Positions 10,713 through 22,000 of a DNA stretch of 64,000 bases are shown in pieces (within the stretch, counting starts at the first letter, position 1; each line of letters opens with the position of its first letter). Source of the DNA: Acephala macrosclerotiorum (Eukaryota > Ascomycota > Leotiomycetes > Helotiales > Mollisiaceae). Under the pieces are notes generated by a model, which was given only the letters and a program-made list of their open reading frames with translations, searched no databases and had not been told where the DNA came from. The translations under genes and the position numbers were made by a program. The stretch is from contig MU119226.1 in the NCBI GenBank assembly GCA_014904845.1, positions 347,058 through 411,057 on the forward strand, given 5' to 3'.

Positions 10713-10740
10713 GTGTACGCAGAAGTTTGCAATGAGCTCT
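10713..10740 (-). repeat. right terminal inverted repeat of Tc1/mariner element
   Basis: 28 bp, exact reverse complement of 9416-9443, followed by TA at 10741-10742. Confidence 0.97.
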
Positions 10741-10742
10741 TA

Positions 10743-11826
10743 GATATCCTGCATTCCAACTCAGTCTAACCGCATCCAATACAAGAGTAACGGAACGGAA
10801 CCTCTGAAAGATTGACGCAAGATAGATTTGATAACAAAATTCCAGAACAACTCTCGGAACAAAGAAGTCGCAGCCCCAGAAACCTCATGTATTATCCTGG
10901 AGCACTTGATGGTACAAAATGTAGGATGATCGTAAGCTGAGGACTCCACGTTAGGTCGGCACGACATTATGGAAAATTGTCCTCGTTGAGTAGCTTGCTA
11001 TAAGCCAGCGCCATTCGCAAATCGAGGAGCCTTATATACCTCGATAGGCCTAAAAAAAATTAGCGTCAATCGGCATTCCATACAGTGATATTCACTCGCT
11101 CGTCTACTGGCACACTCTTTCGGGGGAATGTGAGGCGGCTGTCCATCTCTTCTGATGAGGGATGAAGCGAAAGTGTACTGACAATGCTGGAACAATTTTA
11201 AGAATGTTGCCGATAGCAAAAGCGTACAGCATGCCACTTAGCGAATGCCCTTCCTCACTGCTAGATTAACCTCACATCATGGCACCAAGAAAGTTAAAGC
11301 ATATGCGGAATGTAACAATATAGAAGATATCTCAGCATTTGCTATGGATCTTCTTTTCTCAATTTCTGCTCAAATCCATGCTTCTGAATCCTGATAAGCC
11401 ACAAGCGCAGTACAGAAAGCAGGCACAGTCCTAGCCGGCACGGCACAAATGCGTTGACCCCCCAAGAACGCCGTGACAAATGCCGCCTAATCGAGAAAAG
11501 GAAACCAATTTACTAATCCTAACATCCATCGAAAGGCAAAATGCCCTTCAAGTCCTCAGGACGGATAGAAAACTACCAGTGCGAGTATCAGTGTTTCCAT
11601 CCATCTAGCCATATTCTGACAGCGAGCTTTAAGCTCTGGAAAAAGTGATCGAAAGCAATTTTTTATGTGCATTAAAGGAGTGATGGCCCCAGAAGCCATA
11701 ATATTGACGTCTGGAGAAAGTGAAGAAACCGCGCATGTCGCTATGTGCGCTTGCGCCTATGTTTTGGCATCTGCAAACGTCCTCTAAGGATTTTGATACA
11801 AAGGAAATGGTATCTGCATGGGCGTG
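10743..11826. other. intergenic, nothing recognised
   Basis: About 1.1 kb between the transposon and the 3' end of the BAR gene. Open frames are below 80 codons and lack domains. The right part should contain the BAR gene's 3' UTR. Confidence 0.5.
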
Positions 11827-13350
11827 CTAGTAGCGGTTGATGCTAGCCGAACTGATGTCTGCTCTCTTCATGGGTGGAGGTGGAGGTGCCGGCTTCTTCG
11901 CTCTGCTAGGGGGAGGTGGAGGCGGGCCCTTTCTGCTGTTGGCATTCAAGTTCGTCAAAGTGGTGTGGCTGGCAGTCCGACTAGCAACGCTTCCTTGAGA
12001 AGTAGCAGGGCTGACAGATCTCTCGCCATATGATCGATCAGGGCTGGCGCTATTGAGGGTTGAATCGTCGGAGGGATCGCCAAAGACATCAGTACCATTG
12101 GTACTGATGCGGTTGGCAGGACGCAGCTGTGCTCGGAGCGAACCGGGGTCTTGGGGAACAGAAGCCTTGCGCATTCCGTTGACTGGAGTAGACTCGCGGT
12201 GGATAGTCGTCGGGCCTTGAAAGGTGGAGGAGCGGCTATAGTTTGGTCTTTGTGGAGATTCGTCATGCCCGTCAGAACGAGTATCCAGGCGCGAAGACGA
12301 GGTAACTCGGCCGGTAGAACGAATAGAAGGTCGGACTGGCTCGGGCTCTGGCATTGGTGGGGGCTCATCGTACGAATTGTATCTCTCGGCGTATGAGTGA
12401 GCTGTGTTGGATCGAGATCGCGGGGTGAGGCGTCGATGGTTATCGCGCTGGGGCGATGGAGTTTGTCTGGAAACGTCAGTGAGATTCTGCGGAGGCTGTC
12501 AAAGTAGCTTACCCTGCCGGCCAGTCTCTCTTAAGACGGAGGAGCTCATCACGGCATCTGTCGTAGTGTTCGAGCTCAGCATCTAGGAATGCTCCAAGAT
12601 CTGCGACGCTCTCTGCTTCGACCTCTTTGATATCCTGCATACGTCTGAGAACGTCTTCGCTGGATTCCTCGTATTTGGCCTTCTGGGAGCGCAATTCTTC
12701 CTCGACCCGAAAGTCTTCTTTCTTGGCCTTCTGCATCTTCGAGAGTGAGGCGTCATATGCAAGCCGACGGTTCTCGAGCTTCTTGCGGGCAGCCTGCAGA
12801 AATTAGTACATTAAAAGGGGTTCTGGGAAAACGACGTACCTGATACTCCTTCATCATGGCCAGTGATCGCTCCAAAGACTCCAGCCATCCAGTTGTAGCA
12901 TTGGCAACATAGCTCTCCTGTGATCGAGCAATTCTCTCGTTCGTTCTGCCCATGCCTAAATGCTAATTAGTATCCATCTTGCCAATTCCAGCCAGTATAC
13001 GCACTGATAAGACAGTTTCCAAACTCCGAATCCGGCTCAAAGTCCTCCCCATGGTGTATCATTGTCTGACCCAAATATGCAACTGGCAGAGCCTTCTCTC
13101 TATCCTCGACTTCCTCGCGTCTTGATATGGACTTGACGTAGGTGGTCATCGACTTATGCAATTTCTCCATCCCTAAAAATCGTCAATTGAGGTCCGCCAG
13201 ATATCAGAACGCAGAAAACGTACCCTCGTGTCTCAGTGCCATTTCCATCTCCAAGGCCTTGAATTCATCAGACACATTGGTCCTGGCCTCCTGGCCCATC
13301 TTCTCTCCCGCCCATTGCTTGACTCTGTCGAGCTTCTTGTTGATATTCAT
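11827..13350 (-). CDS. BAR-domain protein (endophilin-like, conserved fungal)
   Basis: Five exons: 13350-13224, 13172-13005, 12955-12840, 12793-12513, 12466-11827. All junctions have GT/AG ends, keep frame, and give 443 residues. The start MNINKKLDRVKQWAGEKMG is characteristic of a conserved fungal BAR protein. Residues 1 to about 230 are helical and charged (e.g. VEDREKALPVAYLGQTMIHH, MGRTNERIARSQESYV, the repeated KAKKEDFRVEEELRSQKAKY region) and end at LLRLKRDWP, as expected for a membrane-curving BAR dimer acting in endocytosis or vesicle traffic. The C-terminal half is low complexity, Ser/Arg/Pro-rich, with two polyproline runs (PPPPPPSRAKKPAPPPPP) that could bind SH3 or EVH1 partners. 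No SH3 domain is present, unlike animal endophilins. Confidence 0.93.
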
Positions 13351-16272
13351 CTCGACGGATGTGTTTCAGATCGAATGACGTCTGTGTATTCGTAAATTGT
13401 TGGGAGTGGCAGATTCGACTGCAATGGCAGAGAGCGTCGATCTTATGCGGTGGCGGGGTTGTATTGATTATTGTTGTCTGCGTGATGTGAGGAGCAACAA
13501 GCCACCAAATTTTTAGACTTATCCAAAGAATAGGCAACTTTAGTTTCGAGGTATGTCACACGGAGAAGGTGGCGGAAGCGACAGTGAAAGGTCGGATTGT
13601 ATAGTGTAATGGGAAGACACCGGATCAGAAACAGTCAGACCCAATGCTATTGGGTTTTAAGGCCGCAGAGAGAACGATATGATCCTGGAGGTGCGAGCGA
13701 ATGGTCTCGTGAGGAGCAGGGTCGGACGCAGGACAGGACGGAGTCAGGTATGAAATCGGAGAAGGAAAGAGTGGGTTGAAATTGCTGGCCGGTCGAGTTT
13801 GTTGGCAGGAGATGACGAAAGGCGAGGAAGGGTCTGCCAATTCATGCAGATGTAGAGGGTAGGAAGCAGTAGGTGCGATGCAGCCGGCGGACGATTGAAT
13901 TATTTAGGTTTGGTCGAAGACGAGCTGCAGATATTGTGGATGGTCGCACCGCGATTGTATTCGATACGGATATCCCAGAGCCAAGGCGCGCTACTCATTG
14001 AGCCTGCAGTTGTGGTTATGTGGTCGTGATGCCCCTGTCAAGGAGATATCCTCATTGACGCCTCAGAAGCCTTCGGTATCCGCCTAGCAACAAATTTCCT
14101 GGAGAAAAAGGAGATGCGAAATTCTTATCCACATCCATATCCAATCAACTTTCCCTTGTCTCTACTCTCACGGTCTGCGCCACGATATTTGTGGATGAAA
14201 CCTTTGCGCTCCTGGTATGGCCAGCAGCGGTCTCGTCCATTGGACACGAACCACGAACCTCAAGGAACTGACGCCTAAGTCTGACGCGGCAAAAGCACGC
14301 GCGGAACCACGAGCATTTTCAGTGGCGACCTCATCAAGCGCTGATTCTCCGAGTGTTACAGGCCATGGACAGAGCGCTATCCGTTGATGGGACCACCTGA
14401 AGCTTTGGCAAATCCCTTTTGAAACGTTATATGCAGGTATATTTAGAACTGCCGCCAAGTTTCATCTCTAATAGAAACACTAATCGAATGAGTTCCTCAA
14501 CACTTCCGCATCGAAGTTTTTGGTGACGCCGTCGACTGGAAGGCTTCTCCACCACTTTCGCTAGAGTGGGGATCATGGTCTAGAAGCCTCTTAAGATTTT
14601 GAGGCGGCGCATAAAGTTGTGGGTTCATGATGCTTGGCATCGATAGGGTTTGGAGATATCAGACCAAAATACGGTGTAACCGGCCAAGATCTCAGAGGTT
14701 GTTGATTATGTATTCACGGTTTGGACCAGACTTTGACATTATTTAGACTTCGAGATTGAGGTCACGCGGTGTCGAAAAGGGGTCAGACGGACAACCTTAT
14801 TCAAAGGCCACGACAGCTATCATGATGTAGGGCCGAGCTTCCCGTCGCCATGAATCTCGGGATGATCGGGCCTCGCACATCGTGATCTGTGATGGGGTCG
14901 TCGGATTTCATGGATAAATACGACGTATTAAGAGGGCAGCTGCTCCCTCGAATGATTTGACAGAATTTTGCTTCTCGTATCTGCTTGTCATGACAAGCAA
15001 TAGCTCTTCCAGATTCGAGATTCGTGCCTTGCTCGCTAACTTACTGGATGTCCCTCGTCCTCGTCCTTGACCTCGACGTCGACACTATGATATATGGAAT
15101 GAAGTAAATTCATACCAAGGAGGCAGGGTTGTCTTTGGGATTTGTAACTGAGCAATCCTACAGATGGAGGTTTGTTGGTGCAGTCTTCGAAACTATTGCG
15201 GAATTAGCCACTTACTCTTTATGCCAGGATAGACAGCCAACTTGTTCGATGAGGGTTCAGATAAAGTGCTCGGGAAAGATTCCAGTTCCTGGAGGCAAAA
15301 TACAAGATTACTAAGCGCGACAACATGTCGTTCCAAAATACTTCCATAACAATAGCCTGTGGAGCCTCTGCACTGAAACAATACGATGTCTTTGTGAATT
15401 GCTAGCTCTTTCACGGAGGTATTCCATACTTCGTATGACTTCCTCCCAGGAGACATCGCGAAGACAAGCCGTTGAGAAGCTTTTTTGTTCTCATTGGCTC
15501 GGCAGTTGGCCGTAAGACATATGTGGGGCGAGGTGGGGTTTTTCCGCTTGATACCCCGTGTGCAGCGGTGCTTGGACGTCTGGAGCCACAATATCCCGTG
15601 GATTTTAGGACACCTATTTGCGCCAACCCGGAGATTTTAGATTTGCATTCGATTCATCACTGACTGTCATATCACCGTATATGCTCTTGCAGTCTGGCCA
15701 GAGTCCGACCTTGGCACCAAATCACCGTGGAGCGACGTTATTCACGTCGCCGAGGCTCCTCAACATCGAAATGCAGGATACCTCTGACTGGAATCATATG
15801 ACTCCTTACTTGAACGCCAACGGACTTATTCTTGAGAAGAACTCCAAGAGGTTGAATGTCGCGTCAGGCTTGGAACCGGGGTTACACGCATCTTTACCGA
15901 TATTGGAGCTTAGTGACGAGAACTTCAGAGCCTCTTGTCGCGACGGTATTACACGCAAGCTCGAGCCTAGAAAGTCCAGCAACATTAAGGTCATTCATAC
16001 TTGGATACTAGCGTTTTGCATGCTCAGGCATTCAAAGTAAGCTCTAAAAACTCCTGGATATCATCCCAACTCCCATATATCCAAACTATTGCACAGCTGC
16101 CATACGAGTAGAAGGACACAGCTCATCAAGACGCCCGGACATAATTCCACCCCCAACATACCCAACGTTGCCTTGGATAAACGCCATGCGAGTGGTAAGA
16201 GAGAGTACATCGCCCAGCCCTCCATAACCCATCCCATCAAACACCATCTCCCAACGCTACACTCCACTCATC
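13351..16272. other. gene-poor stretch of 2.9 kb
   Basis: Open frames up to 140 codons (e.g. 15618-16040 plus, 15193-15591 minus) show no domain, signal peptide or splice-supported extension. The first few hundred bases are the 5' region of the BAR gene. I see no tRNA, clear repeat or transposon end. Confidence 0.5.
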
Positions 16273-16776
16273 CTACCTCCCATCCACAACGCCCAGCAAC
16301 ACAGAACCGACCATAACCATCATACTGCCGTAACTCCAGTGGTTCCATTCGCCCTTTCCCATGTAACTTTTACAAATCCAGCCATCAACCCCAGCAACAC
16401 AACCACCTGCAATCAGAACCAAACCCAATGATTTTCTTGTCCCAAAGAATACATTTGCATAAACAGCCATTGACGCACCGATGAGCTTTGCTCCAAATGC
16501 AATCACTACAGCAAATTAGTTTGGCTGCCTTCCAAAGAGACGAGATGAGAAGGAGAGGCCATCGGCTTTGGAAATTCTCTGAAGCAAAATCAAAAGAAAA
16601 AGACGACTTGTGCAATCAATTAAAATAGGATCAGCCGTCGTAGCAAGATCTTGCAATTCGAACATAGAGAGCTCAGACATGGGGTTCCTGATCGAGTTGA
16701 TGCCGTAACCGAGTGACATCGTTGCGAAGAATGTCGCGATGATGGTGAGGATTGGAGACTGGGAGAGTTTTGCCAT
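16273..16776 (-). CDS. DUF4267-like small integral membrane protein
   Basis: Two exons: 16776-16608 and 16505-16273, giving 133 residues. The intron (16607-16506) has a weak GTCGTC donor, a CTAAT branch and a TGTAG acceptor; it removes an in-frame stop and yields ADPILIDCT-MIAFGAKLIG. The protein starts with a hydrophobic helix (SQSPILTIIATFFATMSLGY) and has further membrane segments around AVYANVFFGTRKSLGLVLIA and the C-terminus, with the GKGEWNHWSYG stretch seen before the last helix in this family. The DUF4267 assignment rests on this layout and has no known biochemical role. The unusual donor makes the exact model uncertain. Confidence 0.65.
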
Positions 16777-17013
16777 TTTGTGCCATTTTCGGATGAGTTG
16801 TTTTTGACTGAGGTTTTCTCTATTGTATTATTGTTGATTTGATGCCCTCGAGATGAGAAAGTGAAGTTGTTTAAATGTTCCCCAAGCTGGGAGATTCACG
16901 TAAGAAGCGGAGTCCGAGCTGGAGGCCGGTTAGGTTGTCAAAATAGGGTACCTGCTTTAGCGAGGTACGCTATGGCGGCGGCACAGCCTGCTAAGACAGC
17001 GTGTCAAGCCCTA

Positions 17014-17274
17014 TCCGTTACGCTGCCATCAGGATTGCACCTCGCCTAATTTTGGCGGGAACATCAAAACTCCCCAACTCACCTACTTCAACCCTTCTTC
17101 GATCGAGCAAACATTAATAGAATTTAATGCGAAATGGATGCAATTAAAATATAAAACCCAATAGATCATTACACTAAGCAATAGGAATTTTACACAATTA
17201 TATTGCGATTAGTAAGCGTCGCAAATCGGGCGAGATTTAGCGATGAGGTGCAATCCTGATGGCAGCGTAACGGA
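17014..17274. mobile_element. MITE, 261 bp, mariner-type ends
   Basis: A 30-bp perfect inverted repeat beginning TCCGTTACGCTGCC is at 17014-17043 with its complement at 17245-17274. TA flanks both sides (17012-17013 and 17275-17276), the usual target duplication of Tc1/mariner. The interior is AT-rich with no coding frame. The ends differ from those of the 9.4-kb element, so a different transposase would mobilise it. Confidence 0.88.
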
Positions 17275-18475
17275 TATTTGCTTCATAGGCTACAAACAGA
17301 TAGCTAAGAATTAGGTGAAGGTAGTGAGACTCACACTCGAAAGCTCCGAGAAATTCGGACTTGGGAAGATTTGTATCTAAATCCAGAACTCACTTCTTCC
17401 AAAATTGACGTCGTAGCGGGAGAACAAGGCGAGAGGATGGGTATTAAACACCTCCCACCTTCGTACACCACCATGATGGTCATCACACCACGATATCTTA
17501 CACTATCCAGGCATCTCGCAACGCTGCCTCCACGTGCATGGCCAACTCCGATAATTGTGGTATGACGCGACGTGGTTGACGTCACGGATGATCACGTCGG
17601 GACTGAGCTCCCTGGCCGCCACCTCTGGTCCGCATTGCAGTTAGGAGGATATGCTGCAGAAACTTCAGCAACGAGGCTACGAGAGTACTGACAAGCCACG
17701 TGGCAAACAAGGGGGCCGCCATGGTTGACTATCCAAGTTCTTGATAGATGCTGGGTGGGTGAGAGTGACAAGGTATTGTACTCGAAGAACCTTGGATTCG
17801 CGAGCTAAGGTCTACCTTTTCAACGTCCAAGTCGTGGAGGGTTTGTTTAAGGGACCTTGCTGGGCAAGAGCAGCGACCTCGGTGGCAAATCTGACAGACA
17901 GGTCAAAGTACAAATAGAAAGCGTGCAGCTCGAAGCATGCCGCCGATTCATCCATCTCGGTTCCCTTGCTTTTGGTAGGAGTAGAATCGGCCTGCATTTT
18001 CAATGTTCCGTGGCTTGTGGGACACTTGTACTACTGGAGTGCGACTCCACATCCCTCACCAGGACATTTGAATTGGCTAAGATTTGGTAGCCCACAAGCT
18101 CAACAGCTGTGGAAGAGGGAGGAGGTGGACGTGAGAAGGCAAGAAGGGAGTTGTTTTAGCTTAGCAATATCACGTCACAGCATTAAATAAGACTCAATAA
18201 GTATGGGAAGCATGAGAATTGTATTGTCTTCCTACTCAGCTATAGCCACGTCCAGCTATCTACCAAGTCCACCAACCATCATGCACACCCGTGAATTCCA
18301 TCCCCAATGCCATCATCTCATCTCTCAAATCCTCAGCCTGGTATTCGTCATCTCATAGCAGATTTTCGTCGGATAGCTTGTAAAAGCAATGCAATGGGTA
18401 TCATGCTGATCGCTGCCTCTAACGCCCTATAATACAGTGCAAAGCAAAGCTCCAGTAATCATGTATGCCGTCAAG

Positions 18476-18479
<4 letters not shown>

Positions 18480-18530
<51 letters not shown>
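18480..18530. repeat. poly(T) tract of 51 nt
   Basis: An uninterrupted run of T (poly(A) on the minus strand). It may be a retroposed poly(A) tail, a slippage tract, or a sequencing/assembly length artefact. It produces a meaningless Lys-run frame on minus. Confidence 0.9.
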
Positions 18531-18531
<1 letters not shown>

Positions 18532-18686
18532 AATGTCTCCGCCCATATGCTCTGTGTGTAAAGGGGAAAAGTGTGCAAAGAAAACGTGAAGTCTATGTAC
18601 AGCGTGAAAGCAAAGGGACTGGGTTATGTGAAGGGCATACTTTTGCAGTGTGAGCCCCCTTTTTTCTTTTCTTTTTCTTAGTGTTT

Positions 18687-18989
18687 TCAGTCCTTTTTGG
18701 GGAGAGGCGTGGCTCGAGAAGAAGCCCGCGAGTCCTGACGACGACGCATCCTCGTATCGTTGATCTCCTTCTCGGCCCATCCTGGAATGCGGGGTGTGCG
18801 AGCAGGAGATTGTGTGGATTTGGGGAGTTCGACCTCGCCGCGGGAACGTCGATTCTTGTTCACGGCTGCCATGACTCTTTCGTCATCTTTCGCAAGAGGT
18901 TTTCGTGAGGATGAGGAGTTGTGTTTCGGCGGTCTCGTGACGGGTGTTCGTAGGTTTTGTACAGGTGGACGGATTGGTAGACGAGCCAT
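18687..18989 (-). CDS. possible 3' exon of the SNF2 gene, or separate small gene
   Basis: The frame from ATG 18989 encodes 100 basic, Pro/Ser/Arg-rich residues and is open a little further upstream. Just upstream, on the minus strand, is TGCTAATGC followed about 20 nt later by CTCTCTAG: a good fungal branch site and acceptor. The SNF2 frame ends only about 30 nt before that acceptor. If a weak GTCGGC donor in the last SNF2 codons is used, an intron of about 50 nt would link the two. The low-complexity basic sequence resembles the SNF2 tail. RNA evidence is needed to decide between the two readings. Confidence 0.35.
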   Translation of the reverse strand: MARLPIRPPVQNLRTPVTRPPKHNSSSSRKPLAKDDERVMAAVNKNRRSRGEVELPKSTQSPARTPRIPGWAEKEINDTRMRRRQDSRASSRATPLPKKD

Positions 18990-19030
18990 CGCTGTGAACG
19001 TTGCTGACTAGAGAGTTTATGCATTAGCAT

Positions 19031-22000
19031 CTACTTTCTTGGATGAAAGAAGCCGACGAATTTTTCGAGAGCAGATTTCTTCTGACGATGGCTGCCTTCA
19101 CTAACTGGAGAAGGAGCTTGAGGAGCAGCAGAAGCGTTAGGGGTTCTTAGGTCTACTAAGACATCTCCATCGACCGAGCGAGATCTCCGAGCTTGCCGTT
19201 GCTTTAGGACGTGGCGGGTACCCCCGGAATTGATCTCAGTTGAATCGCCCAACACCTGGAGGGCATTGGGTCGGCTGCCTGGCTGAGTTTTCAAGGGGTG
19301 GTCGCTAGTAACAGCGGTCTGAGACTTCAAGACCATCGTGCCATTCTGTTGTGTCTTCAAAATTGAAGGATGCGAAGAAGAATTAGGAGCGCCTACTTGT
19401 CCAGTTTGGCTTAGTCCGTTGCTGCTGCTTGGTGTTGGCTTAGTGATTGAGCTCAGCAAGGGGCGCATGAAGTCCTCAACACTCAATTCCGAGGTGATAA
19501 TCTGGCGGCATTTTCCCGGGGTCTTCTTCAATTCATCGTAGGAAGCACGCCTCAAGGCCAAAAGATGGTTCTTTTCAGGGACGTTGTCATGTGCCCAAGC
19601 TTGAATTTTTTGCGACTTCAATCTAGGTGTGTCCTTAGGAGGCCGACGGTCTTCCTCGATGGACTCGAGCGCTGCCTTCAATAGATGGCCGTGGAACATA
19701 GCGGGCTTCTTGTCTTGTGCTACTTTCTGATTGGGAGTGCTACCTGGTGTAGAGTTGATCTGCTTCTGAACAACTGGGCCAGGGACACGTTGACGCCCAG
19801 GCATGGTGTTAGCTTTGTTGTTCAACTGCATGCGTGGGATTGGAGATGAAGAGCTCTCATCATCTTCCTGTCGAGTGGAGGCGCCAAGGACAGGAGACGA
19901 CGGAATTTTGGATGTGCCTGGGCGCGCTGTGGTTTGGGGTAGGCCATTTCGTGACGCCGTAGTCGTGTTAGTCGACTCCGTCCCATCACGTTGCTGAACC
20001 GAAGAAGTTGCAGGTGCCTGTTGAGGAACTCCTGCAGCGCAGGCTCCATTTGGGGTGGAAGGTCCTGCTACTTGTCCTGGGGCCAATATCGAGCCAGGTT
20101 GAGCAAACGATCTGCTGTCTGAAGGAGCACGCATATGACCTTGATTCTGTGCTGGAGGGTGCAATGGATTATTTGACTGGCGACGAGATTGTCCTGGGGG
20201 ATAAATCGGACCTTGCGTGGACGGCACAACAGCTGGACCTTGGAGGTATGGTGGCTGACGCTGTTGCTGTTGCTGCAGTGCTTCCCATTTCTTCGGGTCG
20301 GTGCGCCGCAATTGCGATTCGTATTGGAGCCGTGTCATCTCCTTCTGTTCCTCAGGCGTGAATTTGATATCAAGGTCGTCGCGCGCAAATGTATCAGTTT
20401 GCACTATTGCACAAATGGTTCTCGTCTGTGTTTGGGTTGCCAGTATCTTGTCCAGAACTAATGGATCTATACCTTGGAATTTAGATAGATTCGTTTGAGG
20501 AACATCCTTTGGCTCAAAAAGATACTCGCCTAGACTCTTCTTGGCGGAGGCGATAGGATTCTTCTTATCGATAACTCGAGATGCTAGTTGCATCTTGTAA
20601 ATGGTCTTGTTGTGGATAAAGGTTTCAAATGTGCCTCCAGTAACGAACCGGTATACGTATGTTGGCTTCTGCTGACCAATTCTATATGCTCTGCCAACAG
20701 CTTGCTCTTCCTTGGTAGGGTTGAATTTGAAATCGAAGATGATGACTCGATTTGCGCTTTGAAGATTCAGGCCGAGACCACCAGCCCCAGTTGAAATCAA
20801 GTATACATCGGCAAGTCCGCTATTGAATGTCTTTGTCATCTGTTGTCGCTTCGCCATGTTGGTTCTACCATCAAGTCTAGCGTAATTTCTGCCCTGATTG
20901 CGACAAAGCTTGTCGAGATAGTTCAACGTCGGGATCGATTCGGAGAAGACTAGGGTCTTATCGCCAGCATCCTTGGCAGCATCTAAGATCTGACACATGA
21001 TTTTGGCCTTATAAGACAGGTCAATAGCATCGAGATCACTAACTTCGTGCTGGAAGAGGTGCGTTACCTCGGCAATAAGGCTTTCAGAGACACCAACCTT
21101 CCATACTGGGGCATTGATGTCCTCTCCATTGTCGGCATCAGTAGCATCTCTAGAATCCGGGTTCCCAGACGCCAGGTCAAGTGTCTTTTGGGCATCCTTC
21201 TTCCGCTCGCCCAGTTTCTCGTTGAAACAGGAGGGATGATTGCACAAAAGTGATAGAATCGCAAGCCAATGCCATATTGTCGTTTGAGTGATTTGTCCAT
21301 CTTTGGTTCGGGCGTAGGTAGGGTTCTCAAGCATAGATCGAACATAGAGAACGTATGCCTTTCGTTGAATCTCTGTCAATGGTACGGTGATTACAAACTC
21401 CTTCTTTTCCGGAAGATCGTTCTTTAGAACGGACAAGTCTGCTCGGTGTATCTTTGGAGCAAGGTCTCCGTTCAAGACTCCTAGCATCTTCAAAGCTTTT
21501 CGGCGTTCAGAGCTTTGACTGTCTTCGTAAAGACCGGTCGCGATAGGTTCAACGTACTTGGCCCGGAACTCCACCAGAGGACCAAGATAACCTGGACGAA
21601 TTAGCTCCCATTGCACCAACCAGAGGGTAGACACAGAGAGAGAACTTACCAGGCGCCACGAAATTGATCATCGCATAGTACTCTTCCAGCTTGTTCGCCA
21701 GAGGAGAACCTGTAAGGGCAATTCGACTCTTCGTTCGGAGCTTGAGTGCGGCTTTGCTCACAGCAGCGTCCATGTTCTTTAACACATGTGCCTCATCCGC
21801 GACCACAATATTCGGACCTTGGAGTAACTGATCGGCGGCTATCTTGACCTTCTCTGGATCCATATCCTTGAAATGTCCAGGCTTCTTTGCATCGAATATC
21901 TGGAACATAGTATATCCCATCAGTAGGACTCCGCCGTCTTCGTACCAATCTGCAATCCTTTGAAGTCGACTACCTATGTCCTTGATGGAAGAATCAATTT

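Larger units (their letters stand above)
9416..10740 (+). mobile_element. Tc1/mariner-family DNA transposon, 1,325 bp
   Basis: Perfect 28-bp terminal inverted repeats are at 9416-9443 and 10713-10740; they begin AGAGCTCATTGC. Both ends are flanked by TA (9414-9415 and 10741-10742), the target duplication of this superfamily. A transposase reading frame fills the interior on the plus strand. Perfect TIRs indicate a recent insertion. One nonsense codon disables the transposase as it stands, but the element could still be mobilised in trans. Confidence 0.95.
16777..18686. other. intergenic stretch with MITE and poly(T) tract
   Basis: No convincing gene. It holds the MITE at 17014-17274 and a long T run at 18480-18530. 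A palindromic CRE-type site TGACGTCA lies at 17577-17584, but no adjacent gene gives it meaning. Confidence 0.5.

Noticed and set aside
17577..17584. Palindromic TGACGTCA (CRE/bZIP-type site)
   Set aside because: An 8-bp match with no neighbouring gene start within about 700 bp; not enough to call a regulatory site.
18427..18780. 117-codon minus-strand frame with a Lys run
   Set aside because: Created by the 51-nt T tract.
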